Shown here: piece after piece, positions 23,889-32,459 of the stretch
How the letters are laid out: each line of letters begins with the position of its first letter
Numbering within the stretch: the first letter of the stretch is position 1
DNA from: a virus
IMG/VR virus record: IMGVR_UViG_3300031884_000089
Coordinates: 1-32,547 of that record
Direction: 5' to 3' (one strand)
DNA length: 32,547 nucleotides
Made by a program: the position numbers and the translations under genes
The notes under the pieces: generated by a model
Told to the model about the DNA's origin: nothing
Seen by the model: the letters and a program-made list of their open reading frames with translations, nothing else
Database searches by the model: none

Positions 23889-24632
23889 CTAGAAGTCTCC
23901 GACGGAAGCCGTCGACCCAGGCGTACAGATCGAGTTGGTGTTGGTGGCCGAGCCCCACTTCTCTTTGCCGGTGATCGGCGCGTAGAAGAGCGTTACGGCC
24001 AAGTTACCGATTGCACCGCTGGCGTTTGTCACGCGAAGCGTGAAGTACCCCGAGACGTTGGTGTAACCGCTTGCACCGAACACCGGACCACACGGATACA
24101 CCGCATCGAAGTTGGTTGGCACAAAGTACGCCATACCGCCGCCCGCTGTGGTAGCACCGGGGAAGTTGGTCGTGTTGAACGTGATGTCCGACGCGAACAA
24201 CGGCTGGTTGTCAACCGCGTAGTTTGTCGGGATACCAAGCCCACCAGGCTGCACCGACAGCGCGGTGTTCGCCGAGTTGGCGTTGGACGACGTACCAGGC
24301 GGGTTGGCACCCGTGAACGAGTTGTCGTTCGGAGCGCAACCGTTGGTAAGGTACTGAGCAGAGGTCCCTGAACCCGTGCTCAGGGTCGCACCAGGAGTCT
24401 GGTTGGTGTTGTACACCACGTTGAAAGACGCGCCCGAAAGCGCGGCAATCGACGTGAATATTACCCCAACCTTGGCGATCTTGATGGTGTTTGGAATCAT
24501 CGCGACCGTTTGCGCCGTAGCGTTGGTTGTCGCGCTGGCCGATATGCTTACCGGCCCAAGCGTTTCACTACCAAGGGCGTCGAACGTCCAAGAGTTTGGC
24601 GTTCGACTCCATTCTTGCTTTGCGTAAGGCAT
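23889..24632 (-). CDS. Capsid-proximal beta-rich protein, unknown
   Basis: A 247-aa protein encoded directly after the major capsid gene, with ATG start and AAGGGGG about 9 nt upstream. It is poor in charged residues and rich in Asn, Thr, Ala and Gly, with beta strands such as LGPVSISASATTNATAQTVA and IKIAKVGVIFTSI, and a C-terminal strand pair GYFTLRVTNASG and LAVTLFYAPI. Four cysteines could not be tied to a motif. Decoration or head-fibre protein is a reasonable guess. Confidence 0.5.
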   Translation of the reverse strand: MPYAKQEWSRTPNSWTFDALGSETLGPVSISASATTNATAQTVAMIPNTIKIAKVGVIFTSIAALSGASFNVVYNTNQTPGATLSTGSGTSAQYLTNGCAPNDNSFTGANPPGTSSNANSANTALSVQPGGLGIPTNYAVDNQPLFASDITFNTTNFPGATTAGGGMAYFVPTNFDAVYPCGPVFGASGYTNVSGYFTLRVTNASGAIGNLAVTLFYAPITGKEKWGSATNTNSICTPGSTASVGDF

Positions 24633-24646
24633 TTATGCGGACCCCC

Positions 24647-25609
24647 TTACGAGCCGCTCGAACCAACGATACCGCGCCAGTTCACGAAGCCATAGGTATT
24701 CCGGTACGACGTACGGATACCGTAGTTGCCCGTCGGATTGTCATACCACGCCTTGACGCGCGACTGCCACTTGTAACCAACAACAAGGCTGTTGCTGTCG
24801 CCACCGTGCGCCCAGTCACCAGGTCCCGCACAGAGCCACCACGCCGTCGGGCTGGTGATGTAACGGACGACCATGATCTCGGCTTGGTCCGCCGCCGTGT
24901 TCGGCTGGTTTTGGTTGGTGTACGGAGCGAGACGCGCACCGAGGACTTCCTGCGCCGTCTTGGCCAACTGCGGGCCGCAGACGAGGTACTTCGGCGTGCG
25001 ACGATCCGGCAGACCACGGTCGGTCAGCAAGGTCTCGAACAGGATTTCCGCTTGACGGAACGATTCCGGCGTGAGCGGAGCGGTCGAGAGATAGTTGCTG
25101 AACGTGAGGCCCGTGAGCGAGCTCACACCAGTCGACGTAACAATCGGACCCAGCGGATGCGCTGACGAGCAGAGCGGAAGACCGTCGCTGCCTGGCACGA
25201 GGCTGGAGAACGAGAAGTTGAACGTGTTCCAGATGGTGATGTCTTGCGTGTAGCGTTCGCTGTTCGCAAGCATCTGCGGAAGCATCGCCATGAGGTTGAG
25301 CGGGTCTTCGAGCTGGGCTTCTTCCGTCACGTAAGACGTGAGGCCGTAGGTCGAATAGGTGAACGACACCGGGATGAGTTCAACCGGGTTGTCCACCGCA
25401 AACGCGCCACCCTCAGTGCGACCCCGGAGCAAACCGAGTTCCGCAATGGGTTCAACCGTGGCAATCGAACGCTTCGGGTCCGTCGTCCACTCGTTGAAAA
25501 TCTTGGGGTACTGTTTGGGGATGGTGGTGCTGGCGTTGATAAACGCCAACTCCATCGCCTTCGTTTGGGCGTTATAGGAGGTACGAGTGCTAGTAATACC
25601 TTGAGGCAT
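24647..25609 (-). CDS. Major capsid protein (HK97 fold)
   Basis: A 320-aa protein with the hallmarks of the HK97-fold capsid group annotated as Mu-like or N4/SU10-like. An N-terminal helical arm is followed by PKQYPKIFNEW, then the E-loop and P-domain region (EGGAFAVDNP, then VSFTYSTYGLTSYVTEEAQLED). The characteristic GLPLCSSAHPLG segment (about residues 173-184) precedes the A-domain with TPKYLVCGPQLAKTAQEVL. The C-terminal strand is VGYKWQSRVKAWYDNPTG. ATG start with AGGAGA upstream. Its place after portal and scaffold candidate supports the call. It forms the icosahedral shell. Confidence 0.85.
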   Translation of the reverse strand: MPQGITSTRTSYNAQTKAMELAFINASTTIPKQYPKIFNEWTTDPKRSIATVEPIAELGLLRGRTEGGAFAVDNPVELIPVSFTYSTYGLTSYVTEEAQLEDPLNLMAMLPQMLANSERYTQDITIWNTFNFSFSSLVPGSDGLPLCSSAHPLGPIVTSTGVSSLTGLTFSNYLSTAPLTPESFRQAEILFETLLTDRGLPDRRTPKYLVCGPQLAKTAQEVLGARLAPYTNQNQPNTAADQAEIMVVRYITSPTAWWLCAGPGDWAHGGDSNSLVVGYKWQSRVKAWYDNPTGNYGIRTSYRNTYGFVNWRGIVGSSGS

Positions 25610-25620
25610 CTATGTATCTC

Positions 25621-26580
25621 CTAGATTGTGCCCGACGTGAAGACAGCCTTCACGCGCGCGTAGGTGTCACCTGCGACGCCGACATCAGACGGCACGCCGT
25701 ATATCTTGTCAGTGATCGTGATGATCTTGTTGCTTTGGGTGTTGTCGAGTACGAAGTACCCTGCGCTCGTGAGCAAGAGCCCTGCGGACGTACCGATGAG
25801 CGAGTTGTTCCACGGTTGCAGAAGGCTGATTTCAATCGGCTGACCGTTGCCAACCTTGGCCACCAACGCCTGTTGCGGGTCCTGCGGGCCAAGCGGAGCC
25901 GGGTTGCCCCAGGTTCCAAGCAAGTTGCCCGGGCCACCAGCGGTAAACGAACCGCCTTCACCAGTGACGTACTGCGCCGCAGAGTCAGCCATCGCAAGAC
26001 CAATGATGTTGGCCGAAGCGTTAGTCGCCGCACGGTTTGCACCAATGCTGTTGGTAAGCGGGTAGCTAATGCTGAACGCTGAACCAGTAGCCGTCGTGGT
26101 TTTGCTCGCTTGTTGCAGAGCTTCACCACCGCTGTAGGTAGCGACATAAGCGGCAAAGTTGGTGGTTCCTGAAGGCGCACCAGTTGCAGACACGTTCACA
26201 GAGAACGTGTAACCAGCGGCGCAGTTGACGAGGAACTCGGTACCAGTTAGCGATTCAAGCCCAGACGCCGTGTAAGTGAGCTGGACGTAATAAGTTGCGG
26301 CTGGCGCACCAGTAGTCGATACACCAGTGATCGTGACGTTGTTGGCAGTCGTCGCAGCAGTGCTGGAGATGCTAACATTTTGTCCCAGCGCCGGACCTGC
26401 GTAGGTCGCGAGCGTGCTGAGGCCACCCGATGGGGTGGTGATGGAACCGGTCGTGGTCAGCGCGAGGAAGTCTGCCTCGCGAAAAGCCGCGGCCTGCTGT
26501 TGAAAATACGAGCCAATAACTGGCGAGTCGAGGCCAGGATAGCCGTAGATTCGCGGGGCGATGATAGGCAGCGTTGCCAA
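25621..26580 (-). CDS. Ig-like-domain virion protein upstream of capsid gene
   Basis: A 319-aa protein starting at a TTG with a strong TAAGGAGA ribosome-binding site. Residues about 70-170 form a Thr/Ser/Ala-rich immunoglobulin-like beta domain (ATYYVQLTYTASGLESLTG, YTFSVNVSATGAPSG). The flanks differ: an N-terminal PIIAPRIYGYPGLDSPVIG and a C-terminal strand region IITITDKIYGVPSDVGVAGD. The gene is just upstream of the major capsid gene and follows a small stem-loop. Likely a decoration or surface protein; no precise family recognised. Confidence 0.55.
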   Translation of the reverse strand: MATLPIIAPRIYGYPGLDSPVIGSYFQQQAAAFREADFLALTTTGSITTPSGGLSTLATYAGPALGQNVSISSTAATTANNVTITGVSTTGAPAATYYVQLTYTASGLESLTGTEFLVNCAAGYTFSVNVSATGAPSGTTNFAAYVATYSGGEALQQASKTTTATGSAFSISYPLTNSIGANRAATNASANIIGLAMADSAAQYVTGEGGSFTAGGPGNLLGTWGNPAPLGPQDPQQALVAKVGNGQPIEISLLQPWNNSLIGTSAGLLLTSAGYFVLDNTQSNKIITITDKIYGVPSDVGVAGDTYARVKAVFTSGTI

Positions 26581-26595
26581 GCGCGTCTCTCCTTA

Positions 26596-26619
26596 GTTAG
26601 AGTGAAGACCACTCATAAC
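26596..26619 (-). promoter_or_regulatory. Stem-loop just before the ribosome-binding site of the 319-aa gene
   Basis: In the 76-nt gap 26581-26656, the minus-strand RNA can form GUUA-U-GAGUG / CACUC-UAAC, nine pairs with a single bulge and a GUCUU loop. It ends 1-2 nt before TAAGGAGA. There is no T-run after it, so it is not a standard terminator. It could protect or tune the capsid mRNA. The rest of the gap shows no clear promoter. Confidence 0.5.
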
Positions 26620-26656
26620 TTGGACCCTATCATCACCCACAGACCTAGCGCAAGGG

Positions 26657-27346
26657 CTAACCCCCGGTGCGGGTTTCCCCTACCGACAAGTTGATTCCGA
26701 ACTTGCCAGGGCTCGCCGTCGTCAATCCGTCACCCAAACTGGGGCTATTCGGGATGTCACGGCTGGCCGACATGGCCCGTTGCAACGCAATATCCTCGTG
26801 ACGCTTGAACGTGTCGTACGCCAAACGAGGGTCCATCACCTCACATAAGATCATGCTCATGTGAGAGACGTACTTGTTCTCACCCGTGGTGTGCTCGGTG
26901 TACACCGCAAACGGGCACTGCTTGTCGATCTCGTACGTCTCGACGTACCGGATGCGCCCACTGCGGTGCAAGTTACTCGTCAACTGCGGACGCATGTCCT
27001 TGGCATCAATGGTCTTGAACACACGCCACTGGTAACGGTGGCCAACCAAGCGACCGTCACGCCCAACGTAATCGGGCTTACGGTACTCCGGCGAGATCAT
27101 CTGCACGGGCTTGGACATCATGTCCGCCTCGGGACTTCCCTCGATGTACGACGGCATGACGCCCGGCTGGATACGAACCGCCGCCCCGTTGGCAAGGCGC
27201 GTCCACTCCGCCGGATTCTGACGGACCTGCCAGTCCGTCATTGCCGCCTTCTGCGCGGACTCGCGTACCGGGTCGAACATCGCCTCGGCTTCGACGCCGA
27301 TGGCTTGCTCCGCTGGAACCTCTGGAGTTGTTTGTTTAGCCGCCAC
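26657..27346 (-). CDS. Conserved-looking protein between scaffold candidate and capsid genes
   Basis: A 229-aa protein with a GTG start overlapping the scaffold stop (TAGTG). The first 40 residues are acidic and disordered. The middle has a mixed fold with YRKPDYVGRDGRLVGHRYQWRVFKTIDAKD and a strand-rich segment RIRYVETYEIDKQCPFAVYTEH. Helical stretches include YDTFKRHEDIALQRAMSAS. The tail is Gly/Thr-rich. I do not recognise it. Its location suggests a head-morphogenesis role. Confidence 0.5.
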   Translation of the reverse strand: MAAKQTTPEVPAEQAIGVEAEAMFDPVRESAQKAAMTDWQVRQNPAEWTRLANGAAVRIQPGVMPSYIEGSPEADMMSKPVQMISPEYRKPDYVGRDGRLVGHRYQWRVFKTIDAKDMRPQLTSNLHRSGRIRYVETYEIDKQCPFAVYTEHTTGENKYVSHMSMILCEVMDPRLAYDTFKRHEDIALQRAMSASRDIPNSPSLGDGLTTASPGKFGINLSVGETRTGG

Positions 27347-28074
27347 TAGACTTCACCCTCAATCGCTGCAATTTGTTCAGGACTAAAATTGTACCGCTTG
27401 GCCATCGCCGCAATGGCCGGGTCGACCTCGACCACCGACTGCGGACGCGGGCTGTTCCCCGGACCACCGCTTGCCATCAGGCGAGGCTCGGGCTTCGGAG
27501 CGTTCCGAATGCGTCGGTCCATCACGTCAGCCTTGGCCGACTTCCAACGCAACTCCAATTCGTACGTCTGCATCTCGTGGGGCATGTTGACCAGGTTGGA
27601 GATGTTGCTTCCAACCGAACGGATTTGCTGGTCGAACAACGGCTCTACCTCGGCAAAGTACGCCTGGTCGATTGCCGCCATCCGACTCTTGAACAACGCC
27701 ACGATGGTCTGCGCTTGACCTGCCACAATCGGCGCCGCCGCACGGCTGACCCGCGCCTCGGCCAACTTCACCGACAACTCACCCACCTTGGATGCGTACG
27801 CATCCGGGTCGGTGATCGCCATCGTCTTCATCTGCTCACGCTCGTGTGCGGTCAGTAAATCGAGCGGGTTGGTCGGCAACGGAGGTAGTTGCTGCTGGGG
27901 CTGATACTGTACAGGGTCGGCCTGGCGCTGTTGCGCCGCCATCTCCCGGAAAGCCTCAGCCCTGGCGTTCGCCACCGCGAGCTCGACGTCGACGTTGCGC
28001 TCTGGCGGCGCTTCGGCTACGGTGGGGTCAGCCTGCGGGGGTGCATACTCCGGCGGCTGGAGGTCTTGATCCAT
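27346..28074 (-). CDS. Scaffolding protein candidate
   Basis: A 242-aa protein between portal and the capsid genes, the usual scaffold position. The N terminus is Pro, Gln and Glu-rich and disordered (PPEYAPPQADPTVAEAPPE), followed by helical, charged segments (ELAVANARAEAFREMAAQQRQ; then KVGELSVKLAEARVSRAAAP). A short C-terminal helix-turn-helix-like end reads PAIAAMAKRYNFSPEQIAAIEG. A disordered start, helical body and short C-terminal helix pair fit scaffold proteins, whose C terminus binds the capsid protein. ATG start with AGGAAGGG upstream. Confidence 0.6.
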   Translation of the reverse strand: MDQDLQPPEYAPPQADPTVAEAPPERNVDVELAVANARAEAFREMAAQQRQADPVQYQPQQQLPPLPTNPLDLLTAHEREQMKTMAITDPDAYASKVGELSVKLAEARVSRAAAPIVAGQAQTIVALFKSRMAAIDQAYFAEVEPLFDQQIRSVGSNISNLVNMPHEMQTYELELRWKSAKADVMDRRIRNAPKPEPRLMASGGPGNSPRPQSVVEVDPAIAAMAKRYNFSPEQIAAIEGEV

Positions 28075-28083
28075 GTTCCCTTC

Positions 28084-30153
28084 CTATCGTCGTCCCATAG
28101 GCATACGCATTTGCGGACGAGGTTGCTGTTGTGGACGCGCTACTTGTGGCGCTTGACCAGCGGGCCTACCCGGTTGCCCCTGCGGTTGCGGGGGACGCTG
28201 AGGCTGTTGCTGGCCAGGTTGCCCACCGCCAGGAGGACCACCTTGTTGCGCCTGTGTTTGCGCCTGTTGTTGCTGTTGCTCTTCCCGTTGCTGTGCTTCC
28301 TGCTCAGTGCCGATGAGAAGCTGAAGGTCCTGCCGGTTGAAAGAATCACCCAGCATCTTCACCCAGTAATATTGCTTGAGCGGAGACTGAGCAATCCACG
28401 GGATGCTCATCGCAATCTGGAAGAACGCCAACGACTCTTGCCGACGAGTGATCGAATCAATCGGGTCACTCGCGCCAGCCACCCCGATGAGGTAGTCCTT
28501 CGCGAGCGTCTGAAGGTCGATTTTCATCGTCTGCTGACCCACCATCGTCTCGGGGTCAGTCTGCAAGTATTGCTTGTTCAGCGCATGAGTGAAGTTGATA
28601 ATCTGGCCAAGCGCGACCCGGAGACGGGTGGCTAGCAAGCCCAAGCGCGTACCTGCGGCAGAGTTCTGCTGACGCATCTCCGTCGCGCTACGCTTCCCAG
28701 ATGACTGCGCTCCAATCATCGGCATGTTCAGCCCGGTGTACTCCGTGCCGTATTGCTTAAGCGCACTCTCTTCTTGCCACGACGAGATCGGAACGTCGGC
28801 GATCTGCATGATCTTGACGGCTGGGTCTGCACCCACGAAGTCCGTCTCGATCATTTCGCCAGGATACCATCGGCCCTTACGAGTCAATATCTCTGACCCC
28901 GTGGGCACGGCCATCGGCGGGAACAACCCAAACTGGATACGGTCGTTGCGGGCGTTGTGCGTGGCACGCAACTCTGTCTCGATGCCCGCTAACCGCTCGA
29001 CCAGGCTGTACCCGTAAAAGTTGTCCGCACGCGGGAACGGGCAGTACGAGAAGAACGGACGGCGACCGTCGGCGTAATCGTACGGCACCCAACCCAACAT
29101 CTTCTGGCTCAACTCGTGCAACCAGAAAATGTTCTCTTCCGTCATGCCGTCTTCGTTCATGTCAAACTGACGGCTGTGGATACGCCAGACCTTGAGCGGG
29201 CCACGGTTCTTGAAGAACGGGCTGGACATACTGCCCTGCCCCTGGCCTAACCCAATCTGGTATGACGCAGACTTATCGTACGTGCCCTCTGGGTCGGAGG
29301 CTACGTCACTGGTTCCGTTCTCGTCGTAACGAAGGGCTTTCTCCACTTCGTCGGAGTCCAGTAGACCAGCCCGAACCATCCGATCAAGGTCATCTTCGTA
29401 GAGCCACTCCACGCACGCGACACCCGCAGCCTCTTCGATTGAAGGAGCCTCGTCCGGGATGAGGATGAATTCTTTGAGCGGTACGCACCGCCACTCGGGG
29501 TAATCCTTGACGAAGATGTCGACCGTATCACGACGCACATCCCATTGCGGCTGACCGTCTGGACCAAACACCACCTGCCCGTTTTCGTCCGTCATCGGGA
29601 CCGACATCTCGACTTCCCGACGATGACGACGACGAGTCCACAACACTTCCAGAATGCCTACGCCATCACGTAACGCCAACTGGTTGAGTTGAATCGCCTT
29701 TTGGAAATACGAAGACCCATCCGAACGCAGTCGTTGCCACTCGCCATTGTAGAAGTTCTCTACCATTGGCGCGGTACGCACGGCGTCCGTGTTCCGCCCT
29801 GTCACGATGAATGGACGCGGGGTGAAGACCTGCCCCGCGAGATAGGCATGTAACGACTCTAACTGACCTGCGGTATAGGGCAACGCCAAATTCGATGAGT
29901 TGACAAACGGCCAGTCCTTCTCGGACGTCACCATGTCGTAGGCGTCAGACCACTCCTTGAGGTTCGCATTCAATGCGCCACGCGCAGACAGCGAAGCCAA
30001 GACCGTCTGGTAGAGGTCGTTGGAAAGCAAATTCCACTTGCTATCAGTGAGCTTCTTATCTTTCGACGCAGAAGCAAACCGAACAGTGGCGTGCTTGGGC
30101 TGATGTGTCTCGACACCCCCATGTAAGGGGATGTCTTCTTCCTTAGGCTTCAA
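28084..30153 (-). CDS. Portal protein
   Basis: A 689-aa portal, the 12-fold ring at the capsid vertex through which DNA is packaged. The start is a TTG at 30153: an in-frame stop lies just upstream and no ATG is available nearby. Recognisable parts are the N-terminal clip/stem region with WPFVNSSNLALPYTAGQLESLHAYLAGQ, the segment RPFFSYCPFPRADNFYGYSLVERLAGIETELRATHNARND (about 377-416), and the C-terminal helix MRQQNSAAGTRLGLLATRLR. The last 75 residues are Gln/Pro/Gly-rich and disordered (barrel or tail). Residues 105-142 are copied at 2604-2719. Confidence 0.87.
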   Translation of the reverse strand: MKPKEEDIPLHGGVETHQPKHATVRFASASKDKKLTDSKWNLLSNDLYQTVLASLSARGALNANLKEWSDAYDMVTSEKDWPFVNSSNLALPYTAGQLESLHAYLAGQVFTPRPFIVTGRNTDAVRTAPMVENFYNGEWQRLRSDGSSYFQKAIQLNQLALRDGVGILEVLWTRRRHRREVEMSVPMTDENGQVVFGPDGQPQWDVRRDTVDIFVKDYPEWRCVPLKEFILIPDEAPSIEEAAGVACVEWLYEDDLDRMVRAGLLDSDEVEKALRYDENGTSDVASDPEGTYDKSASYQIGLGQGQGSMSSPFFKNRGPLKVWRIHSRQFDMNEDGMTEENIFWLHELSQKMLGWVPYDYADGRRPFFSYCPFPRADNFYGYSLVERLAGIETELRATHNARNDRIQFGLFPPMAVPTGSEILTRKGRWYPGEMIETDFVGADPAVKIMQIADVPISSWQEESALKQYGTEYTGLNMPMIGAQSSGKRSATEMRQQNSAAGTRLGLLATRLRVALGQIINFTHALNKQYLQTDPETMVGQQTMKIDLQTLAKDYLIGVAGASDPIDSITRRQESLAFFQIAMSIPWIAQSPLKQYYWVKMLGDSFNRQDLQLLIGTEQEAQQREEQQQQQAQTQAQQGGPPGGGQPGQQQPQRPPQPQGQPGRPAGQAPQVARPQQQPRPQMRMPMGRR
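29727..29842 (-). repeat. Portal segment that has an inverted copy at 2604-2719
   Basis: Encodes portal residues 105-142 and is the likely source of the fragment inside the composite ORF; 111 of 116 bases agree with the other copy. Confidence 0.95.
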
Positions 30154-30160
30154 AGCAGAA

Positions 30161-30190
30161 GGCGCTCACCGGGGAAGGACCGGGAGCGCC
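30161..30190. other. Inverted repeat just upstream of the portal start
   Basis: The arms GGCGCTC and GAGCGCC (7 bp) enclose an inner CCGG/CCGG pair and a 7-nt loop, with one unpaired A. It lies 7 nt before the TTG start, so in mRNA it would cover the usual ribosome-binding region. No T-run follows on either strand, so it is not a typical terminator. The rest of the gap (30154-30224) shows nothing else. Confidence 0.6.
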
Positions 30191-30224
30191 ACCGCTGGCG
30201 GGCGGTACCATAAGCGTTCCCGCG

Positions 30225-30491
30225 TTAGCCTTTCTTGCCCTTGTGATACATGGCTTTTCCGTCCATGCCTTTGTGCTTGTGCGCCATCGTCTTCTCACCT
30301 TTGTGGTGATGCACCGGCGCAGACTTGTCGTTATGCTTCGCGGTCTTGTGACCGGGCTGCTCACCGTGGTGGTGCTGCTTGAACATGCCACCAACCGGGA
30401 GGCTACCGAGCGTATCCATCCCGCTGATGTGCAAACGCGGAATCCCACCACCCTTGTGGGACTTGGCCTTCATGCTGTGCTTGGATACCAT
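30225..30491 (-). CDS. Small His/Lys/Met-rich protein, 88 aa
   Basis: Unknown protein, strikingly rich in His, Lys, Gly and Met (MFKQHHHGEQPGHKTAKHN; VHHHKGEKTMAHKHKGMDG). It is strongly basic and probably disordered, with no predicted fold. Histidine clusters could bind metal or DNA. The ATG at 30491 follows the previous gene's stop by 1 nt. It is similar in character to the next gene upstream, so the two may be functionally paired. Confidence 0.65.
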   Translation of the reverse strand: MVSKHSMKAKSHKGGGIPRLHISGMDTLGSLPVGGMFKQHHHGEQPGHKTAKHNDKSAPVHHHKGEKTMAHKHKGMDGKAMYHKGKKG

Positions 30492-30492
30492 C

Positions 30493-30717
30493 TCACTGCC
30501 CCATCATGTCTTTGAGCGAACGGATATGATCGGTATGCGCCTGCGACCCGCCCTGACCCATGAGGTGAGCGATGTCGTGCTCGTTGGAATGGCTGTACGA
30601 ACCGCCCTGCATCATCTCTTTGCCAAGCGATTCAATCTTGTGATGCTCGGTTTTCATTTCGTAATGAGCGCGGACCATGCGGCCAGCTTTCATTCCCGAG
30701 GGTTTTCCGGTCTTCAT
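30493..30717 (-). CDS. Small Met/His/Lys/Gly-rich protein, 74 aa
   Basis: Unknown protein between the terminase and portal genes. It opens MKTGKPSGMKAGRMVRAHYEM and has two repeat-like segments: EMMQGGSYSHSNEHDIAHLMGQ and GGSQAHTDHIRSLKDMMGQ. The Met-Gln-Gly-Gly and His-rich pattern recurs, suggesting an internal duplication. It is compact and helical between the repeats. It might help packaging or head assembly, but nothing shows this directly. Confidence 0.65.
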   Translation of the reverse strand: MKTGKPSGMKAGRMVRAHYEMKTEHHKIESLGKEMMQGGSYSHSNEHDIAHLMGQGGSQAHTDHIRSLKDMMGQ

Positions 30718-30749
30718 GGTGCCACCTTATCATCGGACGGCGGGAGAGT

Positions 30750-32459
30750 CTACCTTCCAGCCCAGGCTCCGGGTTTCTTCTTGAACGGAGTCCTGGCCAT
30801 CAAAGATGGCTCTTCGAGGTCGGTGCCGTCGAACCGTAACCCCTCTAAAGCATACTCTCGTTTCTCTTGCATTTCAAATATCTTCTCAGGGTCGTCCATC
30901 GCCCGACGACTCGACGGAGACTCGTACGCCTTCAACATGCTGAAGGCATCCAACACGTCGTCGTGGTCGACGTACGGATACGACTGCAACCGCCGAATCA
31001 GCGGGGCCGTCGTGCCACGCGCAAAGAATACCCGCCGCGCCCGCAGCGTCGGCTCCATTGCCTCGATCTGAGACGCTTTACTCGTGCGCCCACGCGGGGA
31101 TAACCCCGTGGCCGTGATCTTCTTGCGGTCCATCTTCGGGTCGAACTTGACCACCTTGCCCCGCAAACCCATCTCGTCTAACCGCATCTGCAACAACACC
31201 GCGTCCAAGTCGCCGTTCTCTAAAGCAATCGTGGCTGGGTCGTATTGTCTGCAAAGGTAGAGAATGTATTGCAAGCGGTCAAACGGTAACTTCTTGAACT
31301 CATCGGCGTGCAACACCCAGTAGTTGGCGTGCTCGTCAAACCCGGCTACCACCACACCCGTGAAGTCCGAACGCGGACCCACCGTGGGCGCAGGGTCGCA
31401 CGTGAGCACCGTCGAGATCGGGAACATCTTCCCAAACCGCGCTCGCAAGGGTTCACCTTCCGATAGCGAAAGTTGGGCAAACGGACCCGTCACCATCTCG
31501 CCATCGAAGTACTGGATGTAGGCCATCGTGAAGATGTCCTCACCCTCGGCACGAGCCTTGTTCATGTACCAGGCGGAGAACATTTTCGGGTCGATGATGT
31601 CTTGCTGGCGATCAAGGAACGCCTTCGGCAATACCGTCGGGAACCGCAACTCCCCGGTGCCGATGTCTTTGTAGGCACCCAAGATGAAATGCCGGAACTT
31701 CGGAGACTTGCCCTGGTCCTCCAGGATGTTGTCGCGCTCGGCAACATAACCGTGAATGTCGTTGTCACCCCAACGGGTGCCCATCAACAACAGACTTCCC
31801 CACGACTCCAGAATCGGGTCGTACGAGTCGACCAACTTGCGAGCGGCATACATCTGCGTCACCGACTCGAAGTTGCCCTCATGCACCAAGTCGTCCAAGA
31901 TCACGAAGTCAGGATGCTGACCAGTCTGCGACTGGCCTAACCCAACCGTGTCGACCGTCGGCTCCTTGATACCAGGGCTCCGATCTGAGCGCGTGATCTT
32001 TTGCGTGGTCCACGTGCTGTACCGACCCTTGATGTTGCCGAACACCTGACGCAACGTCTCGTTACGCGTCAAGTCATCTTTCAAACCCTCAAGCGTGGAC
32101 TCGGCCATGTCCGCTGTTGCACGGCCCAACACAATGCGAATGTCCGGGTCGAGCTCCTGCGCGTACGCACACAACGCCTTTGCAAGGCTGGTCTTGAACG
32201 TACGTCGCGGCATCTGGAAGTCGTTATACTGCTGGCAGTACCGACCAGGTGGCTGGTGGATGCGACCCGTCTCTAACCGCCACGCCACGACCTTGGGCGT
32301 GTTCGGAATACACGACTCTAAGAACTCACAGATGTCGCCGTACTCAGCCTCGTTGATGTCAGGACAAATGCCCGAGTGCTTGGCAAACGTGAAGAAGTTT
32401 CGCATGAGGAAATCGCGGCGTAAGCCGCGACCCCACTCAATGACTCGTGTCGCTGTCAT
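30750..32459 (-). CDS. terL: Terminase large subunit (TerL)
   Basis: The ATP-driven DNA packaging motor and nuclease, 569 aa from the ATG at 32459 (a TTG at 32468 would add three residues). The ATPase half has a deviant Walker A, MPRRTFKTS with K89, and Walker B FVILDD (185-190), followed by the LLLMGTRWGDND coupling region near 223-234. The RNase H-like nuclease half has TCDPA (D355), ALENG (E414) and HDDVLDAF (D501, D504), the acidic metal ligands. The C terminus is basic (FKKKPGAWAGR). Missing glycines in Walker A are common in this family. It follows the upstream gene with a 23-nt overlap. Confidence 0.93.
   Translation of the reverse strand: MTATRVIEWGRGLRRDFLMRNFFTFAKHSGICPDINEAEYGDICEFLESCIPNTPKVVAWRLETGRIHQPPGRYCQQYNDFQMPRRTFKTSLAKALCAYAQELDPDIRIVLGRATADMAESTLEGLKDDLTRNETLRQVFGNIKGRYSTWTTQKITRSDRSPGIKEPTVDTVGLGQSQTGQHPDFVILDDLVHEGNFESVTQMYAARKLVDSYDPILESWGSLLLMGTRWGDNDIHGYVAERDNILEDQGKSPKFRHFILGAYKDIGTGELRFPTVLPKAFLDRQQDIIDPKMFSAWYMNKARAEGEDIFTMAYIQYFDGEMVTGPFAQLSLSEGEPLRARFGKMFPISTVLTCDPAPTVGPRSDFTGVVVAGFDEHANYWVLHADEFKKLPFDRLQYILYLCRQYDPATIALENGDLDAVLLQMRLDEMGLRGKVVKFDPKMDRKKITATGLSPRGRTSKASQIEAMEPTLRARRVFFARGTTAPLIRRLQSYPYVDHDDVLDAFSMLKAYESPSSRRAMDDPEKIFEMQEKREYALEGLRFDGTDLEEPSLMARTPFKKKPGAWAGR

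Noticed and set aside
27889-28635. Leu/Arg-rich plus-strand ORF of 248 aa
   Set aside because: Antisense of the scaffold candidate and the Gln/Pro-rich portal end; the apparent Leu-rich membrane character comes from reverse-read Gln codons.
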